Of a stretch of DNA of 64,000 bases, positions 17,348 to 26,183 are shown one piece after another (within the stretch, counting starts at the first letter, position 1; the number at the start of each line of letters is the position of its first letter). Under the pieces are notes generated by a model. It saw nothing but the letters and a program-made list of their open reading frames with translations. It ran no database searches and was not told the origin of the DNA. A program made the position numbers and the translations under genes. The DNA is from Leptospira montravelensis. Lineage in GTDB: Bacteria; Spirochaetota; Leptospiria; Leptospirales; Leptospiraceae. Where the stretch lies: assembly GCF_004770045.1 (NCBI RefSeq), contig NZ_RQFO01000016.1, positions 694,364 to 758,363 on the forward strand. Direction: 5' to 3'.

Positions 17348-19804
17348 CTATTTTGTTTTAGTTGATTCGTTAAAATTTCTAACAAAAACAACAAATTCGT
17401 CAGCGGGTAGCGGTTTGCTATAAAGATATCCTTGGATCATGTGACAGCCTAAATCGTGAAGTAAATCTCTTTGCGCAGGATTTTCCACCCCTTCTGCAAT
17501 CACTTCCATACCTAAGGAATGTGCCATATTGATAATGGCCTTACAAATAGCGCGATCATCTTCGTTCAGTTCCAAATCAATCACAAAGGATCTGTCGATT
17601 TTAAGAACATCCGCATTGATTTTTTTAAGGTAACTTAAAGAACTATAACCTGTTCCAAAATCATCGATGGAAACTTTGATTCCAAGCCCAGATAAGTATT
17701 CAAAAGCCTCGATACTTTTCTCTGGATTTTCCATAATGGAACTTTCAGTTAATTCCAGTTCAATTTCTTCAGGTACTATATTGTATTGGAGAATAGTTGA
17801 CTGAACACGATGCGACCAATTAGCTCGCGCTAATTGCTTTCCGCTTACATTAATACTTACAGGGAAAGTAGGAAGATTTTGCTCCTTCCATTGTTTTTTG
17901 AGACGGCAAGCCTCTTCTAAAACCCAATCACCAATTCTTTCAATGATTCCTGAGTCTTCTGCTACTGGAATAAATTCAATAGGCGGAACCCATCCTCTTT
18001 CAGGATGTTTCCAACGTATGAGTGCCTCAGCACCACAGACTTTATTAGTGAGCGTTGAAATTTTTGGTTGGAAAAATAATAATAACTCTTCATTCTGAAT
18101 GGCTTTCCTAAGAGAGTTTTCAATGTATAATCTTTTTTCAGAACGAAGGATAAGTTCATTAGTATAAAATTTATAATTATTTCTACCTAACTCTTTTGCC
18201 TTGTACATGGCCATATCAGCATTTTTTAAAAGTTCAGAAGAGGAAACGCCATCGTTAGGCGATAGTGCGATTCCCATACTAATTGTAGTAAAAAGATCAC
18301 GACCCATGATATGAAATGGTTGGCTTAGGATATCGAGAATTTTTTGAGCAAACTCTGCGGCCGCACTTTTGTTTGCTACATCCACTTTTAAAATAGCAAA
18401 CTCATCACCACCAAATCGTGCTACCGTATCAACCTCAGTCATCACACGTTTGAGTCTTGCCCCAACCATTTGCAAAAGAATGTCTCCTTTTGTATGGCCC
18501 AAACTATCATTGATAAATTTAAAGTTATCAATATCAAAGAAGTAAAATGCAAGTAAGGTCTCGGTTGATTTATGATTCTTTAAGGCTTGGTTTGCATGGT
18601 CGATAAACAATGTTCGATTCGAAAGACCAGTGAGTGCGTCATAATAAGCTAAGTAAGTAATTCTCTCTTCTGATAGTTTTCGTTCAGTAATGTCCACACC
18701 AAAACTAATGAACCTTTTTTGATCAGTTTCTGTATCATCAATAGGAATGTACTTTCTTAATAAATAAGTTACTTTATCGTTACTGTCTTGGATGAGTTCT
18801 TCAAACTCGACTATTTGATTTTCTTTGGCTGCAATTTCTAAGTATTTTTTGCGTTTTTCATGGAAATCTGATGGAAGGTCCAATTTTTCAGCCAATTCTA
18901 AATCGGTCTTTTTATATAACCATTTTCGAATATCCTTATTCGATAAAAAGACTGGGTTTGTATATTCGTATTGAAAATTCGAATTTAACACTGCGATGTC
19001 AGAGTCTAGGTTATCTAAGATAAATTCATAGAATGCTTTTTGGTTTTTTACCTGTTCTTGCGAACGTTTCCTTTCCGTAATATCGCGAAAAGTTGCCCAA
19101 ATAGCCATTTTTCCATTTACTGGAAACAATCGAAAAGAGGATTCAGTAGGAATCAAATGTCCTGATTTTGTTCGCAAAGCTGTACTTTCAATTAGATTGC
19201 CTTGGAATTCTTCATCTTCATCGACCTCTACAGGTGGCATAAAAAATGAAAATTCTTTGCCCACAATTTCCTCTAATGGATATTCCAAAACAACCACAGC
19301 TTGTTTATTTGCATTGATGATCTGTTTTGTATTCGGATCAATCTGCATAAGAACATCTAAAGATTCTTCAAAAACATTCTGAAGGACGATTACCTTTTCT
19401 CTAATTTCATCATAGGCGATAGAACGATTCATATCTTCAATCAATCGTTCAGCAAAATTGAGTACTAAATCTAGGATTCCAACCGAATAGGTTTTTTCTG
19501 CTAAGTGCAAGTAAGTAGGATGGGCTGCCCTTGCCAATTCGGTAGGAGTTAAAGGATCAATCGAAAGTAATATGTAAGGTGATTCGGGAAATTGTTCAAA
19601 GATAAACTTCTGTTTTTCTAAAACTTTAGGATCATTCCAAAATAGAAAGACTGCCGATTCTTTGATGGATCCAGGTTTGATGTCCAAAATGGAATGAAAA
19701 CTGTGAACATTGCAAGTTTCTATATTCGTTATGTCGCGTAGTATGCGATTATAAAAATCATGATCAAACTCTTCTATATAGATGGTGATTTGTTTGAGTG
19801 ACAT
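17348..19804 (-). CDS. PAS-PAS-GGDEF-EAL cyclic-di-GMP signalling protein
   Basis: Makes and/or degrades the second messenger c-di-GMP. The 818 residues divide into a receiver-like N-terminal region lacking obvious phosphoacceptor chemistry (1-115), two PAS domains (about 130-245 and 255-375, each ending in DITERK), a GGDEF domain with intact RFGGDEF, and an EAL domain with intact AEALIR and DDFGTGYSS. The RxxD product-inhibition motif before GGDEF is replaced (TEVD), so feedback inhibition of the cyclase is unlikely. No membrane segment is seen, so it is probably a cytosolic sensor. It lies 12 bases upstream of the M23 gene on the same strand and may be cotranscribed. Confidence 0.93.
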   Translation of the reverse strand: MSLKQITIYIEEFDHDFYNRILRDITNIETCNVHSFHSILDIKPGSIKESAVFLFWNDPKVLEKQKFIFEQFPESPYILLSIDPLTPTELARAAHPTYLHLAEKTYSVGILDLVLNFAERLIEDMNRSIAYDEIREKVIVLQNVFEESLDVLMQIDPNTKQIINANKQAVVVLEYPLEEIVGKEFSFFMPPVEVDEDEEFQGNLIESTALRTKSGHLIPTESSFRLFPVNGKMAIWATFRDITERKRSQEQVKNQKAFYEFILDNLDSDIAVLNSNFQYEYTNPVFLSNKDIRKWLYKKTDLELAEKLDLPSDFHEKRKKYLEIAAKENQIVEFEELIQDSNDKVTYLLRKYIPIDDTETDQKRFISFGVDITERKLSEERITYLAYYDALTGLSNRTLFIDHANQALKNHKSTETLLAFYFFDIDNFKFINDSLGHTKGDILLQMVGARLKRVMTEVDTVARFGGDEFAILKVDVANKSAAAEFAQKILDILSQPFHIMGRDLFTTISMGIALSPNDGVSSSELLKNADMAMYKAKELGRNNYKFYTNELILRSEKRLYIENSLRKAIQNEELLLFFQPKISTLTNKVCGAEALIRWKHPERGWVPPIEFIPVAEDSGIIERIGDWVLEEACRLKKQWKEQNLPTFPVSINVSGKQLARANWSHRVQSTILQYNIVPEEIELELTESSIMENPEKSIEAFEYLSGLGIKVSIDDFGTGYSSLSYLKKINADVLKIDRSFVIDLELNEDDRAICKAIINMAHSLGMEVIAEGVENPAQRDLLHDLGCHMIQGYLYSKPLPADEFVVFVRNFNESTKTK

Positions 19805-19984
19805 GACCTTGGCATAGTAGACGAAAAAACCTTTTCCTTACAATTGATTTTTTCTATGTTATGTTAGTAAGTAATATAGAGACAATATTGAAAGGAAAGA
19901 TACGAATATCTCCCAAACTTTCCCTGGTGAGATTGGATCTGTCATGATTTTGTCAGTATCTTAAAAAAAATGCTCAATCAATAA

Positions 19985-20003
19985 AATGAATTTGATTCTC
20001 ATT
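19985..20003. promoter_or_regulatory. Fur-box-like palindrome before the HmuY operon
   Basis: AATGAATTTGATTCTCATT has inverted ends AATGA/TCATT around an imperfect 7-1-7 core (TGAATTT-G-ATTCTCA), similar to classical Fur or Fur-family sites. It lies 39 bases before the first gene of a lipoprotein-HmuY-TonB receptor set, where an iron-responsive operator is expected. The call is based on shape and context; no Fur gene is in the window. Confidence 0.45.
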
Positions 20004-20041
20004 ACCAGTCTTTAAGCCTGGATAAAAATGACCGAGGTTCT

Positions 20042-20596
20042 ATGAAATCCCTTCAAAATAAGACAAAATTATTAATTCTTTTGAGTTTGATCGCCGGACT
20101 TTCTTTTCAGTGTGAAAAAAAAGAAAATAACGACAAAGACCTTCTTACGTTAGTGGCTGTTGGTTCTTTGTTTAACATGGCTGGGGACTGCTCTGTAGCT
20201 GCGGCTGGCAAATCACTCAATACTTGGACCACAACTTCTGGAGTTGGTTCTGGAACCATTTCAAAAACAAGCAGTGTTCCTGTTGTAGGTCATCCTACTG
20301 CTGTCTTAAAATATGCAAGTACTGGCGCTGTCACATTTACGTTAAATGGAAAGTCAGAAATCATTGTCTACGGTTCTGGATCTTGTCCTCTAGATGCCAC
20401 AAAAGTAATCAAAACGGGAATCACCACTGGAGGAAGTCTATCTGTGGATAATTCTTTCGAGAATGCTTACAAATTAGATGGAACAGGGACTATCACGCTG
20501 ACTGCAGGTGCAAATACTTCAGGTGTTTATATTTTGATTTATGCAATACCTAAGAATGGACAAGCAGCAGAAATTAGTTATTCCATAGCACTTTAA
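20042..20596 (+). CDS. Lipoprotein of unknown function at the head of the HmuY operon
   Basis: A 184-residue lipoprotein (leader ending LSFQC, followed by charged EKKENNDKD). The rest is Ser/Thr/Gly-rich and beta-like, with two Cys pairs (DCSVAAAG, GSCPLDATK) that may form a disulphide. No family recognised. GAGG lies 4 bases before the ATG. It is 12 bases upstream of the HmuY-like gene and just behind a Fur-box-like palindrome, so a surface role in iron or haem acquisition is inferred from position alone. Confidence 0.7.
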   Translation: MKSLQNKTKLLILLSLIAGLSFQCEKKENNDKDLLTLVAVGSLFNMAGDCSVAAAGKSLNTWTTTSGVGSGTISKTSSVPVVGHPTAVLKYASTGAVTFTLNGKSEIIVYGSGSCPLDATKVIKTGITTGGSLSVDNSFENAYKLDGTGTITLTAGANTSGVYILIYAIPKNGQAAEISYSIAL

Positions 20597-20608
20597 TATT
20601 TCTATAGT

Positions 20609-21268
20609 ATGCGAAGGATTTACATTTGCCTGGTTGCCATCGGATTCTTTTTTTGCGCCCGTCAGGAGAAAGCCCTGACGGACCAAGAAATTATAGTCAA
20701 TCAATTGATTATCAATGCAATCAATGCGGGGAATCCTAATGCTCTGGATAAAATTGTTTTCTCCCGTTTACAAGCGGACGGGAGTTACCTCACTCGCTTC
20801 AACGCTAGTAATTTAGATTTTTATATTTATTTCTATTTTGAAGGAAATAAACAAATCCCTTTTTCTGATAAAGATAAGTTAACCTGGGACATTGCTTTTA
20901 ACCGATATAAGGTGGCAACAAATTCAGGGGAAACCAATCGTTCTGGTTTGGGTGGAGCCTGCAAAAGTAATACAACAGATTTTTCTGTTGCAAGTTCTAC
21001 TTCTGCGGCTAGCCAAGGTTGTAGTACTTTTACCATTGATACTTCATCCACTACGCAAGGTATCGGTGGTGCTGGTGCCGTATACGTAGGAAACTCTTTA
21101 ATGACAGAATGGTACAACTACACGATTGGAAATTTAACACCGAAATCCGATATCTATCTAATTCGTTCTGGAACCGGTTCTTCTATTTATGCAGTTCATA
21201 TTGAAAACTATTATAGTGATGCGGGAACTTCCGGTTATCCGACCATCCGATGGAAAAAACTTCCCTAA
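20609..21268 (+). CDS. HmuY-family lipoprotein (putative haem-binding)
   Basis: HmuY proteins are lipid-anchored haem carriers that hand haem to a TonB-dependent receptor. The 219-residue product has a lipoprotein leader (GFFFC) and the HmuY family landmarks: [24 protein letters not shown], then the near C-terminal [20 protein letters not shown] and TIRWKKL ending. The last codon overlaps the ATG of the TonB-dependent receptor gene (TAATG), the classic hmuY-hmuR order. Haem binding itself is not proved: the Porphyromonas His ligands are not obviously conserved, so another iron complex is possible. Confidence 0.75.
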   Translation: MRRIYICLVAIGFFFCARQEKALTDQEIIVNQLIINAINAGNPNALDKIVFSRLQADGSYLTRFNASNLDFYIYFYFEGNKQIPFSDKDKLTWDIAFNRYKVATNSGETNRSGLGGACKSNTTDFSVASSTSAASQGCSTFTIDTSSTTQGIGGAGAVYVGNSLMTEWYNYTIGNLTPKSDIYLIRSGTGSSIYAVHIENYYSDAGTSGYPTIRWKKLP

Positions 21269-23454
21269 TGTATTTATTTAATCCGTTCCTATTACCAATC
21301 CTTTGTCTTTTTTTATTGTTTATAGGAGAAGTTCATTCTCAATCCAAACCCCGTGAAAACGGAAAGAATACAAAAACCGTTGAGAAAACACCAACAGTTC
21401 CAACAACTCCTGTAACTACAGACACGAATACAAACAATCCAAATCCTCAAAACGGAGACATTCCAACTCCTAATACAAACGCTTCCCAAGAGGGAAATAA
21501 AGAAGAGAATCCACCAGAAGAAGTTGACCGATTTAAAGATTTGGATAATAAAAATGGTATTGTAGTCACAGGTTCTCGCGGAGAACGACGACTCAAAGAC
21601 TCTGCTGTGGCTACAGAAGTAATTTCTCGTAAACGAATTGAACAAACCGGCGCACGTAACTTAGGTGAGGTGCTTGATACACAACTGGGAATCAATGTTA
21701 CTCCTTTTTTTGGCGGTTCTCAAGTCCAAATGTTGGGTTTGGATTCAAAATATGTATTATTCCTAGTAGATGGACAACGTGTTGCTGGTCGACTCAACAA
21801 TACTATCGACCTAACACGATTTAAAGTTCAAAACATAGAGCGAATCGAAATTGTAAAAGGAAGTTCGTCTTCATTATATGGAGCCGATGCTATTGGTGGT
21901 GTGATCAATATCATCACCAAACAAGCTGAAAAACCAGAACATTACCAGTTCCGAACTTCCTATGGAAATGGAAGACAAACCAATTTCGGAAGCCAAGGCG
22001 AAAAGAATATGATCGCCGATGTAGGTTTCAAAAATGATTTTGTTGCTTCTAATTTTTTTGGTGGCTTCAACCAATCTGCTGCTTATGATTTAGATCCCAA
22101 AACTCCTGCAACTACAGGAAACGCCTTCCAAGATGCCAACGTAGGTGGAAACATGACTTTCAATCCTGATGGTCAATTTAAAGTTAAAACTGGAATTAAT
22201 TATCTCAATCGTAACCAGGCTGGGATTGATTCTAGATCCAATGGTGGAGTTTTTGATAGAACTAACTTAACAAACGATTTTCTTGGATTAGGTGCATTAG
22301 AATACACATACGGAAAACGTAATATGGTTTCCTTACGTGGAAATTTTTCTCGTTGGGAAAATCATTATAAGTTGGACCAAAGAAATTCGAATGAGTTGGA
22401 CGTTAAAGAATTTACCAACGAATTTTCCTCGCAAGGTGTCGCTCAAATTGATCACGAAATCAATAAAGACCACATGGTTACTGCCGGAGTAGAATCATAC
22501 TCTGAAGAATTACAATCTGACCGATTACAAAGAAGAAATGCCTATCGAACAAGAAGGGCTGCATTTATTCAAGATGAATGGATTATTTGGCGTCAAGGTT
22601 TTGTTTGGCGACTAGTTCCCGGAGTTCGTCACGACGTGGATTCACAGTTTGGCGGTCAAACCACTCCCAAAATCGCAACCAAAGTTGATATCACTAGTGA
22701 TTTAGTCTTTCGTGCGAGTTACGGAAAAGGTTTTCGCCCGCCTTCCTTTAGAGAGTTGTACTTACGATTTGAAAATCCTGGTGTTGGATACGTTGTTGAT
22801 GGAAATGATAAACTGCGTCCTGAAAAATCAACCACTGTCAACGCAGATATCGAATATACGCCTTTTAAATTTTGGACACTTTCTCTCAGTATCTTTCGAA
22901 ATGACATAACCGATCTCATTCAATATAGTTTTGGAACAAGAACTAGTGAGTTTGCTAATTTCCAATTAAAGAACATACAACGTGCTTATACAAGAGGTGT
23001 GGAAGCAGGCTCCCGCGTTCGTTTTCTCAAATACTTTGCTTTGGAATTAGGTTACAACCAAACCGACACAAGGGACCTAACGACAGATAGACCCTTAGAA
23101 GGAAGGGCACTTCACCAAGGAACGATGAACTTTTTTGTAAATGCTCCTGGCGGTTGGGAATTTGCTCTCCGTGCCAAACGTTTAGACAAACGGCCGTTTT
23201 ATAGTACAACCAACGACTTCACATCTGGATCCAGTACAGCTCTGATCGACCAACAAACGAAAAGTGTAGAAGAGAATAACAAAGTTGTCTATGGGAAACC
23301 CTTCACCTTACTCAACGTTAGAATGGAGAAAAAATTCTTCGAAGGAAGGATGTCTCTGTTTTTAGGAGTGGACAACGTCCTAGACCAATACGAGCTTACT
23401 TACAATCCTATTCGTCCCAGGTTTTACTATGGTGGACTCCAAGCCACTTTTTGA
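21268..23454 (+). CDS. TonB-dependent outer-membrane receptor
   Basis: A 728-residue receptor that imports a scarce ligand using TonB energy. A signal peptide (to about residue 24, VHSQS) is followed by a 55-residue Thr/Pro/Asn-rich spacer, a plug domain ([13 protein letters not shown] as the TonB-box region, [24 protein letters not shown] as the plug end) and a 22-strand barrel ending in [10 protein letters not shown]. The HmuY-like gene directly upstream, overlapping at TAATG, points to haem or a related iron source. The ATG at 21268 replaces an upstream ATG at 21250 that lies inside hmuY. The disordered spacer before the plug is longer than in most receptors. Confidence 0.9.
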   Translation: MYLFNPFLLPILCLFLLFIGEVHSQSKPRENGKNTKTVEKTPTVPTTPVTTDTNTNNPNPQNGDIPTPNTNASQEGNKEENPPEEVDRFKDLDNKNGIVVTGSRGERRLKDSAVATEVISRKRIEQTGARNLGEVLDTQLGINVTPFFGGSQVQMLGLDSKYVLFLVDGQRVAGRLNNTIDLTRFKVQNIERIEIVKGSSSSLYGADAIGGVINIITKQAEKPEHYQFRTSYGNGRQTNFGSQGEKNMIADVGFKNDFVASNFFGGFNQSAAYDLDPKTPATTGNAFQDANVGGNMTFNPDGQFKVKTGINYLNRNQAGIDSRSNGGVFDRTNLTNDFLGLGALEYTYGKRNMVSLRGNFSRWENHYKLDQRNSNELDVKEFTNEFSSQGVAQIDHEINKDHMVTAGVESYSEELQSDRLQRRNAYRTRRAAFIQDEWIIWRQGFVWRLVPGVRHDVDSQFGGQTTPKIATKVDITSDLVFRASYGKGFRPPSFRELYLRFENPGVGYVVDGNDKLRPEKSTTVNADIEYTPFKFWTLSLSIFRNDITDLIQYSFGTRTSEFANFQLKNIQRAYTRGVEAGSRVRFLKYFALELGYNQTDTRDLTTDRPLEGRALHQGTMNFFVNAPGGWEFALRAKRLDKRPFYSTTNDFTSGSSTALIDQQTKSVEENNKVVYGKPFTLLNVRMEKKFFEGRMSLFLGVDNVLDQYELTYNPIRPRFYYGGLQATF

Positions 23455-24073
23455 ACATAATTCGCTTAAGACAAGTTTTGTTGTTTTTGTTCTTTATTGT
23501 TTTTCAGGACTAGAACTGTACTCCGATGAATCTAAGTTAAACGCAAAACAAACCAAAGTTTTAAAAGAATCTTTTTCCTATTTGGAAACTTTAGAACCGA
23601 AACGAATCAAAATCGACAAACCTACTTACAATCGCCTCACTCAATTCGAATCTATTTTTAAATTTGCTTTTTCTGGGAAAAAACTTTCTCGTTGGATCCA
23701 GTCTCGGATTAACAAATATTCATACGGTTCCACAGGAGAATTCATAGCCATGTACCAAGACGGCGATGTATTACTTGGGCGAGCCTTTTTTAGTTTAAAT
23801 CGTTTGGATCGGGTTTTAGTGCTTTTACACGAAGCAAGACATGCAGACGGAAAAAATTATGGCCACGTGGTGTGTCCCGAAAACTTTCAATTCCTTAATC
23901 CACGCGATTGGAAGATCCATCCTGCGGGGAAAAAAGGGTGTGACTCCGTGCCGGATGGAAGTTATGGAATCACTGCAGCCTTTTTATTTGAATTAGGTGC
24001 TTACGGGTACCTCAACCAAACAGAAGCCGCACATCGCTTTAATTCTGAAATCTCTCGTGTCATTCGAGACTAA
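23429..24073 (+). CDS. Exported putative zincin (HExxH) coupled to the TonB receptor
   Basis: A 214-residue protein that starts 26 bases inside the end of the receptor gene. After a hydrophobic leader ([17 protein letters not shown]) comes a helical domain and then [15 protein letters not shown], an HExxH zinc-binding helix, with a plausible third ligand about 55 residues later in FELGAYGY. That spacing and the E-x-x-A-Y context fit gluzincin-like metalloproteases. Several Cys (CPENF, GCDSV) may form a disulphide. No named family is recognised. Translational coupling to the receptor argues for a role in the same uptake system, for example releasing haem from a carrier protein, which is speculation. 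Confidence 0.6.
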   Translation: MVDSKPLFEHNSLKTSFVVFVLYCFSGLELYSDESKLNAKQTKVLKESFSYLETLEPKRIKIDKPTYNRLTQFESIFKFAFSGKKLSRWIQSRINKYSYGSTGEFIAMYQDGDVLLGRAFFSLNRLDRVLVLLHEARHADGKNYGHVVCPENFQFLNPRDWKIHPAGKKGCDSVPDGSYGITAAFLFELGAYGYLNQTEAAHRFNSEISRVIRD

Positions 24074-24597
24074 TATACACAGGCTTGTTTCAGTTCTGGA
24101 TTTTCCGCAATTTTCGTTTTTAGCCGAGATAAGATAATTTTCGATCTAATTTTAGATTCTTCCCCTTTTGTAGGTTCAAAAATAAAAGAATGTTTTTCCT
24201 TCATTAGTTTTCCTAACTCATTGCTATGAGTAGGACAACCTAACAAAGAAGCTATGGCTCGAATTCTTTCGCCTGAGCCTTTAGCAGTTTCTAATTCCAA
24301 AGGTTCTTCATTATAGGCCACAAATACTTCTTGGGCTCGGTCGGCACGGACAATTCCATCAGTGGTGCAATTAGAAGTTCCAGAAGTGATTCCAAATGTT
24401 TGAGAGGATAAACTTACATTCGTTGTCGCAGCTAACACTTGCCCGATATCATTTTTCCATGCGGGAACCATAGACCCAAGACCACAACCTGCCATTCCAT
24501 ACGGTTCTGCTGAGACAAAATTAGGAAATATAAATAATGATAAGCTAACAATTGCTAGTTGATAATTTAAAAAGTAAGTTTTGTTAAGACTAAACAT
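24070..24597 (-). CDS. DUF3015-family exported protein
   Basis: A 175-residue protein with a signal peptide (ends FVSAEP) and the DUF3015 core: GMAGCGLGSMV, then DIGQVLAATTN, SQTFGITSGTSNC. Function of the family is unknown. The C-terminal part is helical and Lys-rich. It overlaps the convergent zincin gene by four bases at the 3' ends. The ATG at 24597 is preceded by weak purine-rich sequence. A 73-codon gene lies 13 bases upstream on the same strand and may be cotranscribed. Confidence 0.85.
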   Translation of the reverse strand: MFSLNKTYFLNYQLAIVSLSLFIFPNFVSAEPYGMAGCGLGSMVPAWKNDIGQVLAATTNVSLSSQTFGITSGTSNCTTDGIVRADRAQEVFVAYNEEPLELETAKGSGERIRAIASLLGCPTHSNELGKLMKEKHSFIFEPTKGEESKIRSKIILSRLKTKIAENPELKQACVY

Positions 24598-24610
24598 AAA
24601 ACCTCAAAAA

Positions 24611-24832
24611 TTAAATAGAAAATAAAGAATCGGAATTACGTTCGATTTGAGGAAGGCGATTTCCATAAGCCAAAATTTCTCCCTTCATGGAGAGAACTGC
24701 CCAGGTTTTTTCCTCTTTGGTTTTGGTTTGCATTGATTGGAGCATTGTATTGGTGAAAGACTCCAATTTTTGATGAAGAACGGTATTGGGAACTGGTGAC
24801 GGTTTCTTTTCTTGTGCTTCAGTTGATCTCAT
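24611..24832 (-). CDS. Small hypothetical protein
   Basis: A 73-residue, mainly polar protein with no signal peptide or membrane segment. It includes WAVLSMKGEILAYGNRLP, a motif-like beta segment, after a helical stretch. No family recognised. It is read in the same direction as the DUF3015 gene with a 13-base gap, which supports expression, but the start codon (ATG 24832) lacks a strong ribosome site. It could still be a chance ORF. Confidence 0.45.
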   Translation of the reverse strand: MRSTEAQEKKPSPVPNTVLHQKLESFTNTMLQSMQTKTKEEKTWAVLSMKGEILAYGNRLPQIERNSDSLFSI

Positions 24833-25020
24833 GCAAATTGTTTTCCCGGTTGTCTTTAAGATCGGCGGGAGGGCCGGAATGACTAAAGTTTAAAAACTCC
24901 AAAAAAGGAGTCAAGAAGAGACATAATTCTGAAGAGGAAAAATGAAAACTCTAAGTTCTCCTTTTCCCGAACGATCGGAATGCCAAACTTGACCAAAAAC
25001 CACCTGTTACGAGGACGACT

Positions 25021-25944
25021 TTGCTTACCCCTCAGATCAATCTGTTCAAAAAATCAAATCCCCTTCAAGCCCAAGTTTTGGCAAATACCCGTTTGACTCC
25101 CGAACCAGGAAAAGGAAAGCGCCCATCAAAAGAAGGCGATTCTGCGGTACATCGGATCACGATTGCTATCGACCATAATACTTATCCTTATATGATCGGG
25201 CAAAGTGCCGGAATCATTCCTCCAGGTGTAGATCCGGAAAAAGAAGCTAAGGGTTCGGCCGACCCATCGTATACCATCCGGCTGTATTCTATTGCTTCCC
25301 CATCTTTTAGTTTTGGGCAAACCAAGGACAATATTGAATTTGTGGTCAAAAGAGACAATGTGTACGATGAAAATGGAAATCTTCTCCATAAAGGAGTTTG
25401 TTCCAATTATCTTTGTGACTTAAAACCAGGTGACACAGTCACGATGACTGGTCCCGCTGGAAAAAAATTCCTACTTCCACAAACTGACTTTTCTGGTGAT
25501 ATTTTCTTTTTTGCTACAGGAACTGGAATTAGTCCTTTTTTTGGAATGGTGGAAGAACTTCTGGTTCAAAAACTAATTAACTTTCAGGGAAATGTATGGT
25601 TAATCTACGGAGCACCATATTCAGATGAAATCGTACTTCGCGATTATTTTGAAGATATGTCCAAAAACCATTCCAACTTCCATTTCGTAACAGCGATTAG
25701 CCGAGAAGATAAAAATTCCTTTGATGGCGGAAAGATGTACATCACTCACCGCGCAAAAGAAAATGCCGAATCCATTAAAAATGCTGTCAATGGAAACGGT
25801 AAGTTTTATATTTGTGGCGGTCCTAAGGGAATGGAAAAAGGAGTCATACAAGAAATCATATCTGCTTGCGGAACTGATCTTTCGTATGATGATTTCAAAA
25901 AACACCTAGAGGAAAAAGAACAACTTTTTGTAGAGACGTACTAA
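25021..25944 (+). CDS. Ferredoxin-NADP(+) reductase, plastid type
   Basis: Transfers electrons between ferredoxin/flavodoxin and NADP(H) through FAD. The 307-residue protein has the plant/plastid-type landmarks: FAD-binding [16 protein letters not shown], the NADP-binding [23 protein letters not shown], and the C-terminal [10 protein letters not shown] with a terminal Tyr that stacks on FAD. Leptospira are known to carry a plastidic-class FNR, consistent with this. The start is a TTG preceded by GAGGA; an upstream ATG is out of frame. A PC4-like gene begins one base after the stop. Confidence 0.92.
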   Translation: MLTPQINLFKKSNPLQAQVLANTRLTPEPGKGKRPSKEGDSAVHRITIAIDHNTYPYMIGQSAGIIPPGVDPEKEAKGSADPSYTIRLYSIASPSFSFGQTKDNIEFVVKRDNVYDENGNLLHKGVCSNYLCDLKPGDTVTMTGPAGKKFLLPQTDFSGDIFFFATGTGISPFFGMVEELLVQKLINFQGNVWLIYGAPYSDEIVLRDYFEDMSKNHSNFHFVTAISREDKNSFDGGKMYITHRAKENAESIKNAVNGNGKFYICGGPKGMEKGVIQEIISACGTDLSYDDFKKHLEEKEQLFVETY

Positions 25945-25945
25945 A

Positions 25946-26167
25946 ATGGCAAAAACAGGAATCATTCGAGACATTGACAAAGGGCGAGGAGAAGTCATCC
26001 GCGTGGAAATCTCCGAATACAAAGGCCAAACTTTTTTTAACATTCGAGTTTGGTATACCGATCCCAACGGAGAACTAAAACCCACTCAAAAAGGAATCGC
26101 AATCGCGCCAGGTTTAGTTGGTGATTTAAAAGAAGCGATCGAAGAAGCAGAACGTTGGTTGGCATAA
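25946..26167 (+). CDS. PC4/YdbC-like single-stranded DNA-binding protein
   Basis: A 73-residue protein with the beta-sheet-plus-helix pattern of the PC4/p15 fold: [21 protein letters not shown], a turn, [14 protein letters not shown], then the helix [12 protein letters not shown]. The family binds single-stranded nucleic acid and affects transcription or replication. The start codon is one base after the FNR stop (TAAA-ATG), so the two are cotranscribed, an unexpected pairing. The sequence is short but matches the family end to end. Confidence 0.75.
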   Translation: MAKTGIIRDIDKGRGEVIRVEISEYKGQTFFNIRVWYTDPNGELKPTQKGIAIAPGLVGDLKEAIEEAERWLA

Positions 26168-26183
26168 CCAACTAACTGTTTTT
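26154..26183 (+). terminator. Terminator after the FNR-PC4 pair
   Basis: GTTGGTT (26154-26160) pairs with AACCAAC (26166-26172) across a 5-base loop that includes the PC4 stop region, then TAACTG and five T. It lies between convergent genes and slightly overlaps both. Confidence 0.5.

Noticed and set aside
24896..24911. ACTCC-A6-GGAGT hairpin upstream of the FNR gene
   Set aside because: Five paired bases with an A-loop in an A-rich region; no T-run and no gene end at that spot.
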